Below, piece after piece: positions 25,975 through 34,711 of a stretch of 64,000 nt of DNA (the first letter of the stretch is position 1; each line of letters opens with the position of its first letter). The position numbers and the translations under genes are program-made. The notes under the pieces were generated by a model. The model was not told the origin of the DNA. It saw only the letters and a list, made by a program, of their open reading frames with translations, and did not search any database. The DNA lies in contig JBKBOU010000002.1 of NCBI GenBank assembly GCA_046293395.1, forward strand, positions 744,001-808,000. The letters are read 5' to 3'. This DNA is from CAYNRA01 sp046293395 (GTDB lineage: Bacteria > Bacteroidota > Bacteroidia > Cytophagales > Spirosomataceae).

Positions 25975-26775
25975 ATGTTGCAACGAATTATGCTCAAATC
26001 TCCCCTTTCCTTTTTTTTACTTTTACAAATGCCCGCTTTGGTCTGGGCACAAGGGGACTTCCTTTTAAGCTCCAGCCAAACTACACTTACGATGAAGTTT
26101 CAGGCAGAGTCTTCCGCTTCACCCAAAGGCATACAAAAGGATATTTCTATGGTTCCTTTTTTTGCACACCAACCGAAATCCGTTGAACAGCAATTAGAGG
26201 ATTTGGCATTTATATCATCTTGTGAGAATAATTTCGGAAATCGAGTAAATGCCAGCGCCTTCTTTTGTCAAATGGGCTGGCAATATTTATCTGAAGGCTC
26301 CAAGGAACTTGCCACTCAGCGCTTTAACCTTGCTTGGCTTTTAAACAGACATAATCCGGAAGCTCACTGGGGTTTGGGGGTCATCCTTTTTCAAAATAAT
26401 GAACTCCAAAGTGCCAATGCATCTATTTCAAAAGCAGCTGAACTTGCGCCAGAGCATCCAGCCATTCATACTGACTTAGCTACTTTACTCTTAGAACGGT
26501 TCCTTGCTGAGGAAAACGTCCAGTTTTTATTTCAAGCCCGCGACACACTTCTGAAAGTAACTGAACAGTTCCCACATTGGGCGACTGCCTACGCGCAATT
26601 GGCTACCACGTATCTCCATTTAGGTGAATCTTTACTCGCTTGGGAGGCGTTTCACAAGGGATATGCTTTATCACCGTCTGAAGTTGATTTTGACTTGATT
26701 GACAAATTACTGCACCATGCAGACGACCCAAAAGGAATTTTTAGTTTACCCAATAAAAACGAAAAGGACTATTAG
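25975..26775 (+). CDS. Exported TPR protein
   Basis: About 266 residues from the ATG at 25975, or 261 from the ATG at 25990; both lead into the signal peptide LSFFLLLQMPALVWAQ. The mature part has TPR-like helices: AFFCQMGWQYLSEGSKELAT, EAHWGLGVILFQNNELQSAN, AAELAPEHPAIHTDLATLLL and AYAQLATTYLHLGESLLAWE. TPRs mediate protein-protein contacts; the partner is not known. The stop codon lies inside the terminator stem shared with tsf on the other strand. Confidence 0.75.
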   Translation: MLQRIMLKSPLSFFLLLQMPALVWAQGDFLLSSSQTTLTMKFQAESSASPKGIQKDISMVPFFAHQPKSVEQQLEDLAFISSCENNFGNRVNASAFFCQMGWQYLSEGSKELATQRFNLAWLLNRHNPEAHWGLGVILFQNNELQSANASISKAAELAPEHPAIHTDLATLLLERFLAEENVQFLFQARDTLLKVTEQFPHWATAYAQLATTYLHLGESLLAWEAFHKGYALSPSEVDFDLIDKLLHHADDPKGIFSLPNKNEKDY

Positions 26776-26795
26776 CATACTAATAGTCCTTTTTT
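26762..26795. terminator. Bidirectional terminator between the TPR gene and tsf
   Basis: AAAAGGACTATTAG, a 4-base loop, CTAATAGTCCTTTTTT. The TAG stop of the TPR gene forms the end of the left arm. T runs on both strands. Confidence 0.9.
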
Positions 26796-26820
26796 ATACC
26801 AATATCAAATTGATAATCAA

Positions 26821-27651
26821 TTAGATAGCTACACGTTTGAACGAAACGAGTTTCATTCCTTTTTGTGTTTTTTCTACTAATTGTGCGATAGTCAATGAAT
26901 TATCTTTCACGAACTCTTGGTTTAATAAAGTAGATTCTTTGTAGAATTTACCCAACTTACCCATAGCGATTTTCTCAAGCATGGCTTCAGGTTTTCCTTC
27001 TTGTCTTGCTTGGTCCATACCGATTTCGATTTCTTTTTGTACAACCGCAGGATCTACATCTTCCTTATCTAGACCTACTGGTTTCATTGCTACAACTTGC
27101 ATAGCGATATCTTTACCAACTTCAGCGACATCGGCACCTTGAACGTTTTCAAATGCAACAACAGCAGCGGCTTTCGCGTTTGAGTGTACATATCCAACAA
27201 CTTTCTCGCCAGTAACACTATAAAATGCGTTGATAACGATTTTTTCGCCAATTTTACCGATTAACTCCGTAATTGATTGGTTGATTGTCAAACCATCAGC
27301 TAAAGTCAATTCACCGACAGTTGCAGCATCCTGTGCATCAGCAGCGATTGCAGCAGCCATGATATCATTTGCTAATGTACGGAAGCTTTCAACTTTAGAA
27401 ACAGGCTCTGTTTCACAAGCCAAAGAAAGAACCTTTGCTGAAGAACCATCTTCGCTTACATTCACTAAAACAATTCCTTCTGAAGTTTCATTATCAGCCC
27501 GTTTTGCTGCCACTTTTTGGCCTGCTTTACGGAGGATTTCTACTGCTTTTTCGAAATCGCCTTCTGCTTCGGTAAGTGCTTTTTTGCAATCCATCATACC
27601 GGCACCTGTCAATTGACGTAATTTATTTACGTCTGCAGCTGTAATAGTCAT
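26821..27651 (-). CDS. tsf: Translation elongation factor Ts
   Basis: 276 residues. The N-terminus VNKLRQLTGAGMMDCKKALT with FEKAVEILRKAGQKVAAKRA is the EF-Ts UBA-like domain and TDF-type core; the later dimerisation domain follows (about 55-220). EF-Ts is the nucleotide exchange factor of EF-Tu. It is last in the order rplM-rpsI-rpsB-tsf, conserved in Bacteroidota, and ends at a bidirectional terminator. Confidence 0.98.
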   Translation of the reverse strand: MTITAADVNKLRQLTGAGMMDCKKALTEAEGDFEKAVEILRKAGQKVAAKRADNETSEGIVLVNVSEDGSSAKVLSLACETEPVSKVESFRTLANDIMAAAIAADAQDAATVGELTLADGLTINQSITELIGKIGEKIVINAFYSVTGEKVVGYVHSNAKAAAVVAFENVQGADVAEVGKDIAMQVVAMKPVGLDKEDVDPAVVQKEIEIGMDQARQEGKPEAMLEKIAMGKLGKFYKESTLLNQEFVKDNSLTIAQLVEKTQKGMKLVSFKRVAI

Positions 27652-27695
27652 TTTTGTGTATTTAGAAATTTAAGGATAAAATCTGTAAAGTAAAC

Positions 27696-27718
27696 AGCCC
27701 AAAGCGATGCTTCGGGCT
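27696..27718 (-). terminator. Possible hairpin attenuator between rpsB and tsf
   Basis: AGCCCAAAG / CTTCGGGCT, nine pairs with one mismatch around a 5-base loop. On the minus strand it is followed by GTTTACTTT, a poor T tract, so partial termination or an mRNA-stability hairpin is likelier than a full stop. Confidence 0.4.
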
Positions 27719-27748
27719 GCAAACGAGATTGGCTGCGAAGCCCAAATA

Positions 27749-28573
27749 TTAGTTCTCTTCAGAAGCAGGAGCCTCAGGAGTTTCTTCAACTACTGCTGCC
27801 GCAGGTTGAGCTGCCGCCGCCGCTTTGTCCACTGCGCGTTTTGCTTCTTCTGCTTTTTGCATTTCTTCAGACTCTTTGTCTGTCTTTCTTTCCATCATTC
27901 CTTCTTCGATTGCCTTACCAATAGCAAGTGTTACCAAAGCGACTGATTTGTACGCATCGTCATTTGCTGGAATGGCAATCTCAACAGATTCTGGGTTGGA
28001 GTTGGTGTCACACATAGCAATAACTGGAATACCCAATCTTTTTGCTTCTGCAATCGCCAAATGTTCTCTTTTGATATCTACAACAAATAGAGCAGCGGGT
28101 AATTTACCAAGATCTGTAATACCGCCTAATAGACGCTCTAATTTGATACGGTCACGCTCAAGCGTAAGTAACTCACGCTTAGCCATGTTACCTGCTGTAT
28201 TTTCGTCTTTCAACATGCGCTCGATGTTGTTCAGTTTCTTCAAAGACTTCTTGATAGTCGCGAAGTTTGTCAACATACCACCTAACCAACGCTCTGTTAC
28301 GAAAGGCATTTTCAATCTAGCTGCTTCTTCAGAAACGATTTCTTGCGCTTGTTTCTTGGTAGCAACAAACATGATTTTACGTCCAGAACGAGCAATACCT
28401 CTTACGTAGTTTTGTGCTTGTTCTAAGCTAACCAACGTTTTGTTGAGGTCAATGATGTGGATTCCGTTTTTCTCCATGAAGATATACGGAGCCATGCGTG
28501 GATCCCACTTACGTGTCAAGTGACCAAAGTGAACACCCGCGTCTAATAAATCTTTGTACTGAATTTGTGCCAT
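27749..28573 (-). CDS. rpsB: 30S ribosomal protein S2
   Basis: 274 residues. Start MAQIQYKDLLDAGVHFGHLT and blocks KWDPRMAPYIF, ERWLGGMLTNFATI and PALFVVDIKREHLAIAEA are characteristic. The C-terminal ~45 residues are an alanine- and glutamate-rich extension, usual in Bacteroidota. S2 sits on the 30S back near S1. Upstream of tsf with a hairpin between. Confidence 0.98.
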   Translation of the reverse strand: MAQIQYKDLLDAGVHFGHLTRKWDPRMAPYIFMEKNGIHIIDLNKTLVSLEQAQNYVRGIARSGRKIMFVATKKQAQEIVSEEAARLKMPFVTERWLGGMLTNFATIKKSLKKLNNIERMLKDENTAGNMAKRELLTLERDRIKLERLLGGITDLGKLPAALFVVDIKREHLAIAEAKRLGIPVIAMCDTNSNPESVEIAIPANDDAYKSVALVTLAIGKAIEEGMMERKTDKESEEMQKAEEAKRAVDKAAAAAQPAAAVVEETPEAPASEEN

Positions 28574-28658
28574 TAAAAAATTAAATTAATGATGAATAAA
28601 AATGAGCAGCACAACACGTCGGCAACGATGCAAGTGTTGTCTGGACTTGAAATGTAAA

Positions 28659-28701
28659 AGCATTCAACTTACTTGTATTGAAAACACAAAAGTTGAATGC
28701 T
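28659..28701 (-). terminator. Terminator between rpsI and rpsB
   Basis: 12-bp stem AGCATTCAACTT / AAGTTGAATGCT with a 19-base loop, followed on the minus strand by TTTTAC. It lies 12 bases after the rpsI stop, so rpsB-tsf probably has its own promoter, which I could not find. Confidence 0.65.
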
Positions 28702-28712
28702 GATACGAAATA

Positions 28713-29099
28713 TTAACGTTTCGAGAACTGGAATCTCTTACGTGCTTTGGCACGACCGTATTTCTTACGCTCTACCATACGAGAGTCACGAGTTAAGAAT
28801 CCTTCTTTCTTCAATACGGGACGATTTTCAGCATCTACCTCTACAAGTGCACGAGAGATAGCCATACGAATGGCTTCTGCTTGTCCAGCAATACCGCCAC
28901 CACGTACATTTACTTTTACGTCGTACTTTCCTGCATTTTCAGAAATAGTAAACGGTTGATTCAAGATAATTTGAAGAACCTCTGTTGGAAAATAGTCTTT
29001 CAAATCGCGACCATTTACTGACACTCCTCCATTACCTGGCTTCATGTAGATTCTTGCTACGGCAGTTTTTCTTCTACCTAATGCGTTGATAACTTGCAT
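28713..29099 (-). CDS. rpsI: 30S ribosomal protein S9
   Basis: 128 residues. NALGRRKTAVARIYMKPGNG at the start and KYGRAKARKRFQFSKR at the end, the basic tail that reaches the P-site tRNA anticodon loop. Follows rplM by 43 bases in the conserved L13-S9 pair. Confidence 0.98.
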   Translation of the reverse strand: MQVINALGRRKTAVARIYMKPGNGGVSVNGRDLKDYFPTEVLQIILNQPFTISENAGKYDVKVNVRGGGIAGQAEAIRMAISRALVEVDAENRPVLKKEGFLTRDSRMVERKKYGRAKARKRFQFSKR

Positions 29100-29142
29100 G
29101 ATATTTTTTTAAAGAATTAGCGAATGTAATAATTAAATGAGA

Positions 29143-29589
29143 TTAAGACAATTCAATTGTCTTTGGTTGCTGCGCCTCATGTGGATGCTCTGAACCCGCA
29201 TATACATACAAGTTCGTGAATTGGCGACTCCCTAGTCTGCTTTTTGGAAGCATACCTTTGATAGCAATTTCCAAAACCTTACGAGGGTCTTTTGCCATCA
29301 AAATTCTAGGTGTTGCAAAACGCTGACCACCAGGATAGCCCGTATGACGTACATATTGTTTGTCTGTCATTTTCTTTCCTGTCAATCGGATTTTCTCCGC
29401 ATTGATGATGATTACGTTATCTCCACAATCTACGTTCGGGGTAAAACTAGGCTTATTTTTGCCACGTAAAATATTTACGATCTGGCTAGACAAACGACCT
29501 AATACCTTGTCTGTAGCGTCAATAACTACCCATTCTTTTTGAACTGTTGCTTTGTTAGCAGAAATAGTTCTATAACTTAATTGATCCAC
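29143..29589 (-). CDS. rplM: 50S ribosomal protein L13
   Basis: 148 residues. WVVIDATDKVLGRLSSQIVN, KPSFTPNVDCGDNVIIINA and AIKGMLPKSRLGSRQF are the L13 signature. First gene of the rplM-rpsI operon; its promoter is about 200 bases upstream, leaving a long leader that could carry autoregulation, although I see no clear stem. Confidence 0.98.
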   Translation of the reverse strand: MDQLSYRTISANKATVQKEWVVIDATDKVLGRLSSQIVNILRGKNKPSFTPNVDCGDNVIIINAEKIRLTGKKMTDKQYVRHTGYPGGQRFATPRILMAKDPRKVLEIAIKGMLPKSRLGSRQFTNLYVYAGSEHPHEAQQPKTIELS

Positions 29590-29798
29590 AATTATTAAAT
29601 TTAATAACGTTTGTTAAACATTTATTACTCTGCCTCTCTCCTATTCCCTTCCCAACTAGACAATAAAATTAGAACAGTCTGATTATAAGTTTGTGATGTT
29701 CAAAAAACACAAAAACCCGCACGGAATTACGGATTTACACAAACCTTTTCTTTTTCTCTTTTATGCACGGGCGGCAAAAAGCTCATCCTTTGGGGCTG

Positions 29799-29829
29799 CA
29801 AAGTTACTGAGTAATCTCCGAAAAAACAA
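29799..29829 (-). promoter_or_regulatory. Promoter of the rplM-rpsI operon
   Basis: Minus strand: TTG at 29827-29829, exactly 20 bases, then TAACTTTG at 29799-29806, a full match to the Bacteroidota -33/-7 pair. Expected start near 29793, giving a leader of about 200 bases, the only content of the 29590-29900 gap. Confidence 0.8.
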
Positions 29830-29900
29830 CCCCCTCATTTATAATTTTAAAACTACCTCTTTTTTTATCTATTCTCCTGATTATCAAACCGCTATTTTCC

Positions 29901-30869
29901 TCAAAGACAATCACAGAGTGCTTTATCTACTTGCTTTTTTTGCCCGTTGCCCTCCACATAAAAACAATCTCCTGCCAAACCTACAAACAAAGGTTGCCCA
30001 TTATAATTCGAACATTTGGAGGAAACAGACACGGTTACACTCGCTGGATTCCACCAATCACCATGCCATTTAGACATAAACTCTTGGGGTAATCCTGTAT
30101 AAATGGGTTTACCTACTCTTTTTTCTAACTCGGCAAGTGACGTCAGATAACGTGTCCAATCTTTTCGCTGTACAGCCGCTTCCTCGTTCGGAAAATCAGC
30201 CACAAAATGAATTGCCTCTGGAGACACCCACTGGCTACCCGACGGCACTGCTACTACCAACTTATACATGCGTTCAGGAATGACGACGCCTGCCGGTAAT
30301 GTTTCTTTCTCTCCCAAACTCCCCGCACCTCCTTTTCCATAAACTCCAGCTAACACATTGACAAAATACCCCGCTCGGACTAAATCACGGCAATATTCTT
30401 CTAAATTAGCCCAGACAAAACGGTTCAGTCGCGGGGCTTGCGGAACAATATTCGTCATCAAAAATGTAGCGGAATTATCTTCTTCTGTTGCCGTTCTATC
30501 AGCGGATGGGCACAAATGTCCTCTGTCAAAACCTGAATTTGTATAATCACTTGTCTTTACTTGATACCAACCTACTGGAAGCGACGTATCCGGACGAAAA
30601 TCATTCTGTCTTTCTGAACTACCCAAGTCTGACCTGTTTATTGTCCAACTTACCCAATTAGCCGTTAGTCGATTGACATTATAAGAGAGGTTAAATTGCT
30701 TTTTTTCGATGAGATAATCGTCTGTCGTACTTTTTGAGGCACGCGTTGGATTTGTAAATACTGGGTAATTTGTACCATAAACTGGTACTGTATTTTTCTC
30801 ACATCCACTAAGGGCAATAAGGGCAAATAACACAAACCAGCTGGCTTGTCCTGTCCATTTTTTTGTCAT
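29901..30869 (-). CDS. DNA/RNA non-specific endonuclease lipoprotein (NucA family)
   Basis: About 322 residues from MTKKWTGQASWF (an ATG three codons upstream is also possible). Signal peptide with lipobox ALSGC. The catalytic motif is SGFDRGHLCPSADR, the DRGH of sugar-non-specific beta-beta-alpha-metal nucleases such as Serratia nuclease and Anabaena NucA, with the supporting Asn in NIVPQAPRLNRFVWANLEEY. It should cut DNA and RNA outside the cytoplasm, attached by a lipid. Encoded directly downstream of a NuiA-like inhibitor gene (gap about 28 bases), which fits a nuclease with its inhibitor. Confidence 0.9.
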   Translation of the reverse strand: MTKKWTGQASWFVLFALIALSGCEKNTVPVYGTNYPVFTNPTRASKSTTDDYLIEKKQFNLSYNVNRLTANWVSWTINRSDLGSSERQNDFRPDTSLPVGWYQVKTSDYTNSGFDRGHLCPSADRTATEEDNSATFLMTNIVPQAPRLNRFVWANLEEYCRDLVRAGYFVNVLAGVYGKGGAGSLGEKETLPAGVVIPERMYKLVVAVPSGSQWVSPEAIHFVADFPNEEAAVQRKDWTRYLTSLAELEKRVGKPIYTGLPQEFMSKWHGDWWNPASVTVSVSSKCSNYNGQPLFVGLAGDCFYVEGNGQKKQVDKALCDCL

Positions 30870-30897
30870 CTCTATCATACTATATTTACCAGGAGCA

Positions 30898-31290
30898 TTA
30901 CGATTCTATAGAAAGTGTTTTCAATACAATATTCATGGCATTGGGTAGTGTGCCGATAATCCAGACGTTTACCTCTATTTTTCCTGTTTTTGCCACAAAA
31001 AAATCAATTGTATTTTCTTCAAAGAACCTTTTAAGTTCACAGAATTTTAGGCGAGTTACCTCCTCATCTGTTCCATGCCAATCCGCTGGTGTAATCAAGG
31101 GTTGCCAAAAAAGTGACCAATCAAGCAGGCGACCTTCGGTAAAACCAGGGGAAATACATTCCAGTTTTTCCATTTCAGAACCTACCAAGCCTTCCTTTAT
31201 GTCTATTTCAAAGGGTTCGTCGCTTTCACTTGGGAACCATACATCTGCCAAAAGGGCAGTTAGTTTAGATTTTATTTCTTCTTCGTTCAT
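30898..31290 (-). CDS. NuiA-like nuclease A inhibitor family protein
   Basis: 130 residues, no signal peptide, strongly acidic. It matches from memory the Anabaena nuclease A inhibitor fold: a start with SESDEPFEIDI, the block ADWHGTDEEVTRLKF and the end TGKIEVNVWIIGT. NuiA binds NucA through its metal site. It lies immediately upstream of a NucA-type nuclease gene in the same operon, so it is likely its cytoplasmic guard against unexported enzyme. Direct interaction is an inference. Confidence 0.8.
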   Translation of the reverse strand: MNEEEIKSKLTALLADVWFPSESDEPFEIDIKEGLVGSEMEKLECISPGFTEGRLLDWSLFWQPLITPADWHGTDEEVTRLKFCELKRFFEENTIDFFVAKTGKIEVNVWIIGTLPNAMNIVLKTLSIES

Positions 31291-31434
31291 TTTGGATAAC
31301 TATCTTTTTCTAGGTATGTAAAGCTACATATCTCTTGAGCTAAAATTCGCCTTATTGAGACAATAATTAAAGTAACTTCGTATAAGTGTTGCAATTATAC
31401 AGAAAACAGGCATTTTCTTCCCTCGTCTGTCATG

Positions 31435-31442
31435 TATATTTG
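31435..31442 (+). promoter_or_regulatory. -7 box upstream of the barstar-like gene
   Basis: TATATTTG, an exact TAnnTTTG. It falls inside the region that would be coding if the upstream ATGs at 31432 or 31447 were used, which supports the start at 31522. The -33 box is not clear. Confidence 0.4.
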
Positions 31443-31521
31443 TGGAATGAATGTGGTAAACCGAGATACTACCCCATTTTTCAGTTATTCATCTAGTTTA
31501 TTTCAATTTTTACAGAAACGT

Positions 31522-31926
31522 ATGTCAACATTTCAAATTGGAGTTCCAGCCTCTAGTTCTTCAGCGGCAATTATTCCTATATCAGGCAGTAACTGCCATA
31601 CTTTAAAGGATTTATACGGAGCGATTGCAGAAGCTCTTGCTTACCCAGATGATTTTGGTTTTAAGGTGGATGAGCTAGATGACTTACTTTCCGACCTTTC
31701 TTGGATTGAGGACACGCACCTGACTTTGTTTTTTACCGAAACAGAAGAGTGGCTCATAAAAGAGCGCAACAAAGAGCGCATTTTCACGATGCTTGATTTA
31801 CTACAAGGTGTAGTTGAAGATTGGCATTGGGTGGACTCAGAAGAGGAAGACAAAAAGACCGTGGCTATTTATTTTGAACCGAGTGAGCGGATTTCAAAGC
31901 TTATGGAAGAGGCGGGCATCGAATAA
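31522..31926 (+). CDS. Barstar family ribonuclease inhibitor-like protein
   Basis: About 134 residues from MSTFQIGVPASS. The barstar fold pattern is clear: an IPISGSNCHTLKDLYGAIAE start, then ALAYPDDFGFKVDELDDLLS, matching the barstar rule of a Pro-Asp-x-x-Gly loop and the acidic helix that plugs barnase-type RNases, then DLSWI and the LTLFF strand. The 40-residue C-terminal part is very acidic. No barnase-like RNase is encoded nearby, so it may be an orphan immunity protein. Divergent from the NuiA/nuclease pair. Confidence 0.75.
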   Translation: MSTFQIGVPASSSSAAIIPISGSNCHTLKDLYGAIAEALAYPDDFGFKVDELDDLLSDLSWIEDTHLTLFFTETEEWLIKERNKERIFTMLDLLQGVVEDWHWVDSEEEDKKTVAIYFEPSERISKLMEEAGIE

Positions 31927-32116
31927 ATGGCTGTTTGTGTGCCTATTAAAACTGAATTTATTGCTTAAATTCAGAAAACATACCCTCATTCTCTTTGGTT
32001 TTTCGTAAATTTAGGGCTTTCCTTTTGGTTTAGAACAGGATTCTTTTTGTCAATTCGTTCTGAACCCGCTCGTCATTTGGGTGATAATTAAGTTGAATCC
32101 CATAACAAACGCATAC

Positions 32117-33976
32117 ATGCAAGACATTATTCATTTACTTTCCGACTCCATTGCGAACCAAATTGCTGCTGGCGAAGTGGTACAACGACCGGCTTCGGTG
32201 GTAAAAGAACTAGTAGAAAATTCGATTGATGCAGGTGCTCAGTCTATACAGCTCATCTTAAAAGATTCGGGCAGAACGCTCATTCAAGTTATTGATGATG
32301 GTACCGGAATGTCACCTTCAGATGCGCGAATGAGCTTTGAGCGCCATGCTACTTCTAAAATAAGTAAATCGGAAGATTTATTTGCCATACGAACCATGGG
32401 ATTTCGCGGAGAAGCCCTTGCCTCCATTGCCGCAGTTGCTCAGGTAGAATTGAAAACAGCGAGAGCTATTGACGAAGTAGGAACTTGTATTCGAGTAGAA
32501 GGCTCTGATTTCAAGGGACAAGAGCCGACTGTCACCTCCACGGGCACGAGTATTTCAGTAAAAAATCTTTTTTTCAATGTGCCCGCACGTCGGAACTTCT
32601 TAAAATCCAATTCTGTCGAAATGAAACACATTCTTGATGAGTTTCATCGGGTTGTCTTGGCGCACCCCAACGTTGGATTTTCTATGTATCACAATGACCA
32701 TGAGATTTACGCATTACCTGCGGGTAAGCTAAGTAAACGTATCGTGGATATTTTTGGCAAAAATTACCGTGAACAGCTGGCAAAATGCGAGGAAGAGACT
32801 CCTTTTGTGAGTGTACGTGGATATGTCGGGAAACCAGAGGCTGCCAAAAAAACGCGTGGAGAACAATACTTTTTTGTCAATAAACGCTTCATTAAGCATG
32901 GTTATTTGCACCACGCGGTCGTCAGTGCGTACGAGGCAACGATTCCAGAAGGAGCATCTCCTTTCTATGTTTTGTTTATAGAAATTGACCCCTCACACAT
33001 TGACATCAACATTCATCCGACAAAAACCGAGGTAAAATTTGATGACGAAAAATCCATTTACGCAATCATTCGGTCGGCTGTTCGGCAAGCAGTAGGTGTG
33101 TATAATATCACGCCATCTTTGGATTTTGAATCCGATATAAATTTTGGGAATTTAACGAACCAAAGTAATTTTGAGTCGCAAAGTCCTGAAAAAAACAGAC
33201 AAATTTTGGAACAATTTGAAGGGGCGGGTGGGCACTCTTTGCAGTTTCCTTCGCGTTCTTCTTCGCCGTCCTTCCAAAGTTCTGCGAATTGGCAACAACT
33301 GTATGACGGAATCTCAGCGGCTAGGCCAACTTCGGATAACCAGCCGATGACACTCGGTAGCAAGGCAAACCAATTACCTGATGAATCTTCTTTATTACCA
33401 GATTTGGATAATATTCAGGCCATTCAAATCAATCCGACCTATTTGGCAGTTAAGGTAAAAAGTGGACTCCTTTTAATTGACCAGCGGGCAGCCTACGAGC
33501 GCATTCTTTACGAGAAATATTACGCTGGGTTAAAATCTCAACAAGGGTTTTCGCAGCAACTTTTGTTCCCAAAAATCATGGAACTTTCTCCATCAGACGC
33601 GCTCTTTGTAGAAACGAATAAAGACATATTACACGCAATTGGGTTTGATTTTGAAGAGTTTGGTACGAACACAATCAAACTTACAGGCGTACCACCTGAG
33701 GTAAAAGAAGAAAACGAAGTAGAGATATTTCTTGGCCTTGTCCAGCAATTTCGTGAGAATGAAACAGAGCTAAGGCTAGATAAAAACGAGAATGCGGCAC
33801 GGTCATTTGCGAAACGTTCTTCCCACAAGTACATCGGACTACTCACGCCCATCGAAATCAATCTCCTCATTCATCAGCTATTCGATACACCTGTACCGAG
33901 TTATACGCCGGATGGTGAAGCGACGATGAAAGTCATCGAACCGGGTCAATTGCATCAATTGATTCACCAGTCTTAA
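32117..33976 (+). CDS. mutL: DNA mismatch repair protein MutL
   Basis: About 619 residues from MQDIIHLLSDSIANQIAAGE; an in-frame ATG 12 codons earlier is ignored because MutL starts here. GHKL ATPase motifs: ELVENSIDAGA, DDGTGM, TMGFRGEALASIAAV, and the transducer end FIEIDPSHIDINIHPTKTEV. The linker (about 350-430) is low complexity. The C-terminal endonuclease motif, normally DQHAxxExxxxE, reads DQRAAYERILYE at 455-466, with His changed to Arg, and no CPHGRP is seen, so the nicking site may be weakened or different. MutL links MutS to strand removal. Followed by two rhomboid genes in the same direction. Confidence 0.96.
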   Translation: MQDIIHLLSDSIANQIAAGEVVQRPASVVKELVENSIDAGAQSIQLILKDSGRTLIQVIDDGTGMSPSDARMSFERHATSKISKSEDLFAIRTMGFRGEALASIAAVAQVELKTARAIDEVGTCIRVEGSDFKGQEPTVTSTGTSISVKNLFFNVPARRNFLKSNSVEMKHILDEFHRVVLAHPNVGFSMYHNDHEIYALPAGKLSKRIVDIFGKNYREQLAKCEEETPFVSVRGYVGKPEAAKKTRGEQYFFVNKRFIKHGYLHHAVVSAYEATIPEGASPFYVLFIEIDPSHIDINIHPTKTEVKFDDEKSIYAIIRSAVRQAVGVYNITPSLDFESDINFGNLTNQSNFESQSPEKNRQILEQFEGAGGHSLQFPSRSSSPSFQSSANWQQLYDGISAARPTSDNQPMTLGSKANQLPDESSLLPDLDNIQAIQINPTYLAVKVKSGLLLIDQRAAYERILYEKYYAGLKSQQGFSQQLLFPKIMELSPSDALFVETNKDILHAIGFDFEEFGTNTIKLTGVPPEVKEENEVEIFLGLVQQFRENETELRLDKNENAARSFAKRSSHKYIGLLTPIEINLLIHQLFDTPVPSYTPDGEATMKVIEPGQLHQLIHQS

Positions 33977-34010
33977 AGACAAAAATTAAAAACAGAATAA
34001 TTAACACAAC

Positions 34011-34673
34011 ATGTATAATTTGTCACTTAATGTAAAGCGATTGCTCATCTTGAATATTGCCGTATTCATTTTGGGTGCGCTACTTTCGCACGATTTTGTC
34101 ATCCAATATTTTGCGTTTTTCAATCCTGTATTGCCAGGCAGTGAAGAACTGATAAATCCGAACTTCTTAATTTGGCAACCGTTGACATACATGTTTTTTC
34201 ATGGGGGATTCTCTCATTTATTTGGAAATATGTTTGCGCTGTTCATTTTTGGGACGAATATCGAGTACTACATGGGGTCTAAAAAATTCCTAAATTACTA
34301 TTTATTGACAGGTATTGGTGCTGCGCTTTTATATGCAGTCTATAATTCATTTCAAATGCAGGCTTCGGGAGTGGACTCAGACCCTTATTGGGCAATGGCG
34401 AGTACACCCATGATTGGGGCTTCTGGAGCTGTTTTTGGCTTATTGATTGCCTATGGAGTTCTGTTTCCTAATGTAGAACTCTTTCTTTTGTTTATTCCAT
34501 TCCCGATAAAAGCAAAATATTTTGTAACGTTTTACGGGCTTTATGAGTTATATCTAGGCTCGTCTGGCGTTCAGTCTGGCGTAGCACACTTTGCCCATAT
34601 TGGTGGTTTGATTGCAGGGTTCATACTTTTGCAATTTTTCGGCTTTAAGAACCGAGATTTCAGCCGTTTCTAA
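34011..34673 (+). CDS. Rhomboid family intramembrane serine protease
   Basis: 220 residues with six hydrophobic helices. HGGFSHLFGNMFALFIFG is the L1/TM2 block, GASGAVFGLL holds the catalytic serine (GxSG), and the catalytic His lies in FAHIGGLIAGF. Active-site residues are complete. It cuts membrane proteins within the bilayer; its substrate is unknown. Starts 34 bases after mutL and precedes a second rhomboid. Confidence 0.93.
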   Translation: MYNLSLNVKRLLILNIAVFILGALLSHDFVIQYFAFFNPVLPGSEELINPNFLIWQPLTYMFFHGGFSHLFGNMFALFIFGTNIEYYMGSKKFLNYYLLTGIGAALLYAVYNSFQMQASGVDSDPYWAMASTPMIGASGAVFGLLIAYGVLFPNVELFLLFIPFPIKAKYFVTFYGLYELYLGSSGVQSGVAHFAHIGGLIAGFILLQFFGFKNRDFSRF

Positions 34674-34711
34674 TTCGTTCCTCTATCATTCATGTCTTGC
34701 TAAAGTAATCA

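Noticed and set aside
29693..30073. 126-codon plus-strand frame
   Set aside because: It is antisense to the rplM promoter and leader and to the nuclease gene; no recognisable protein.
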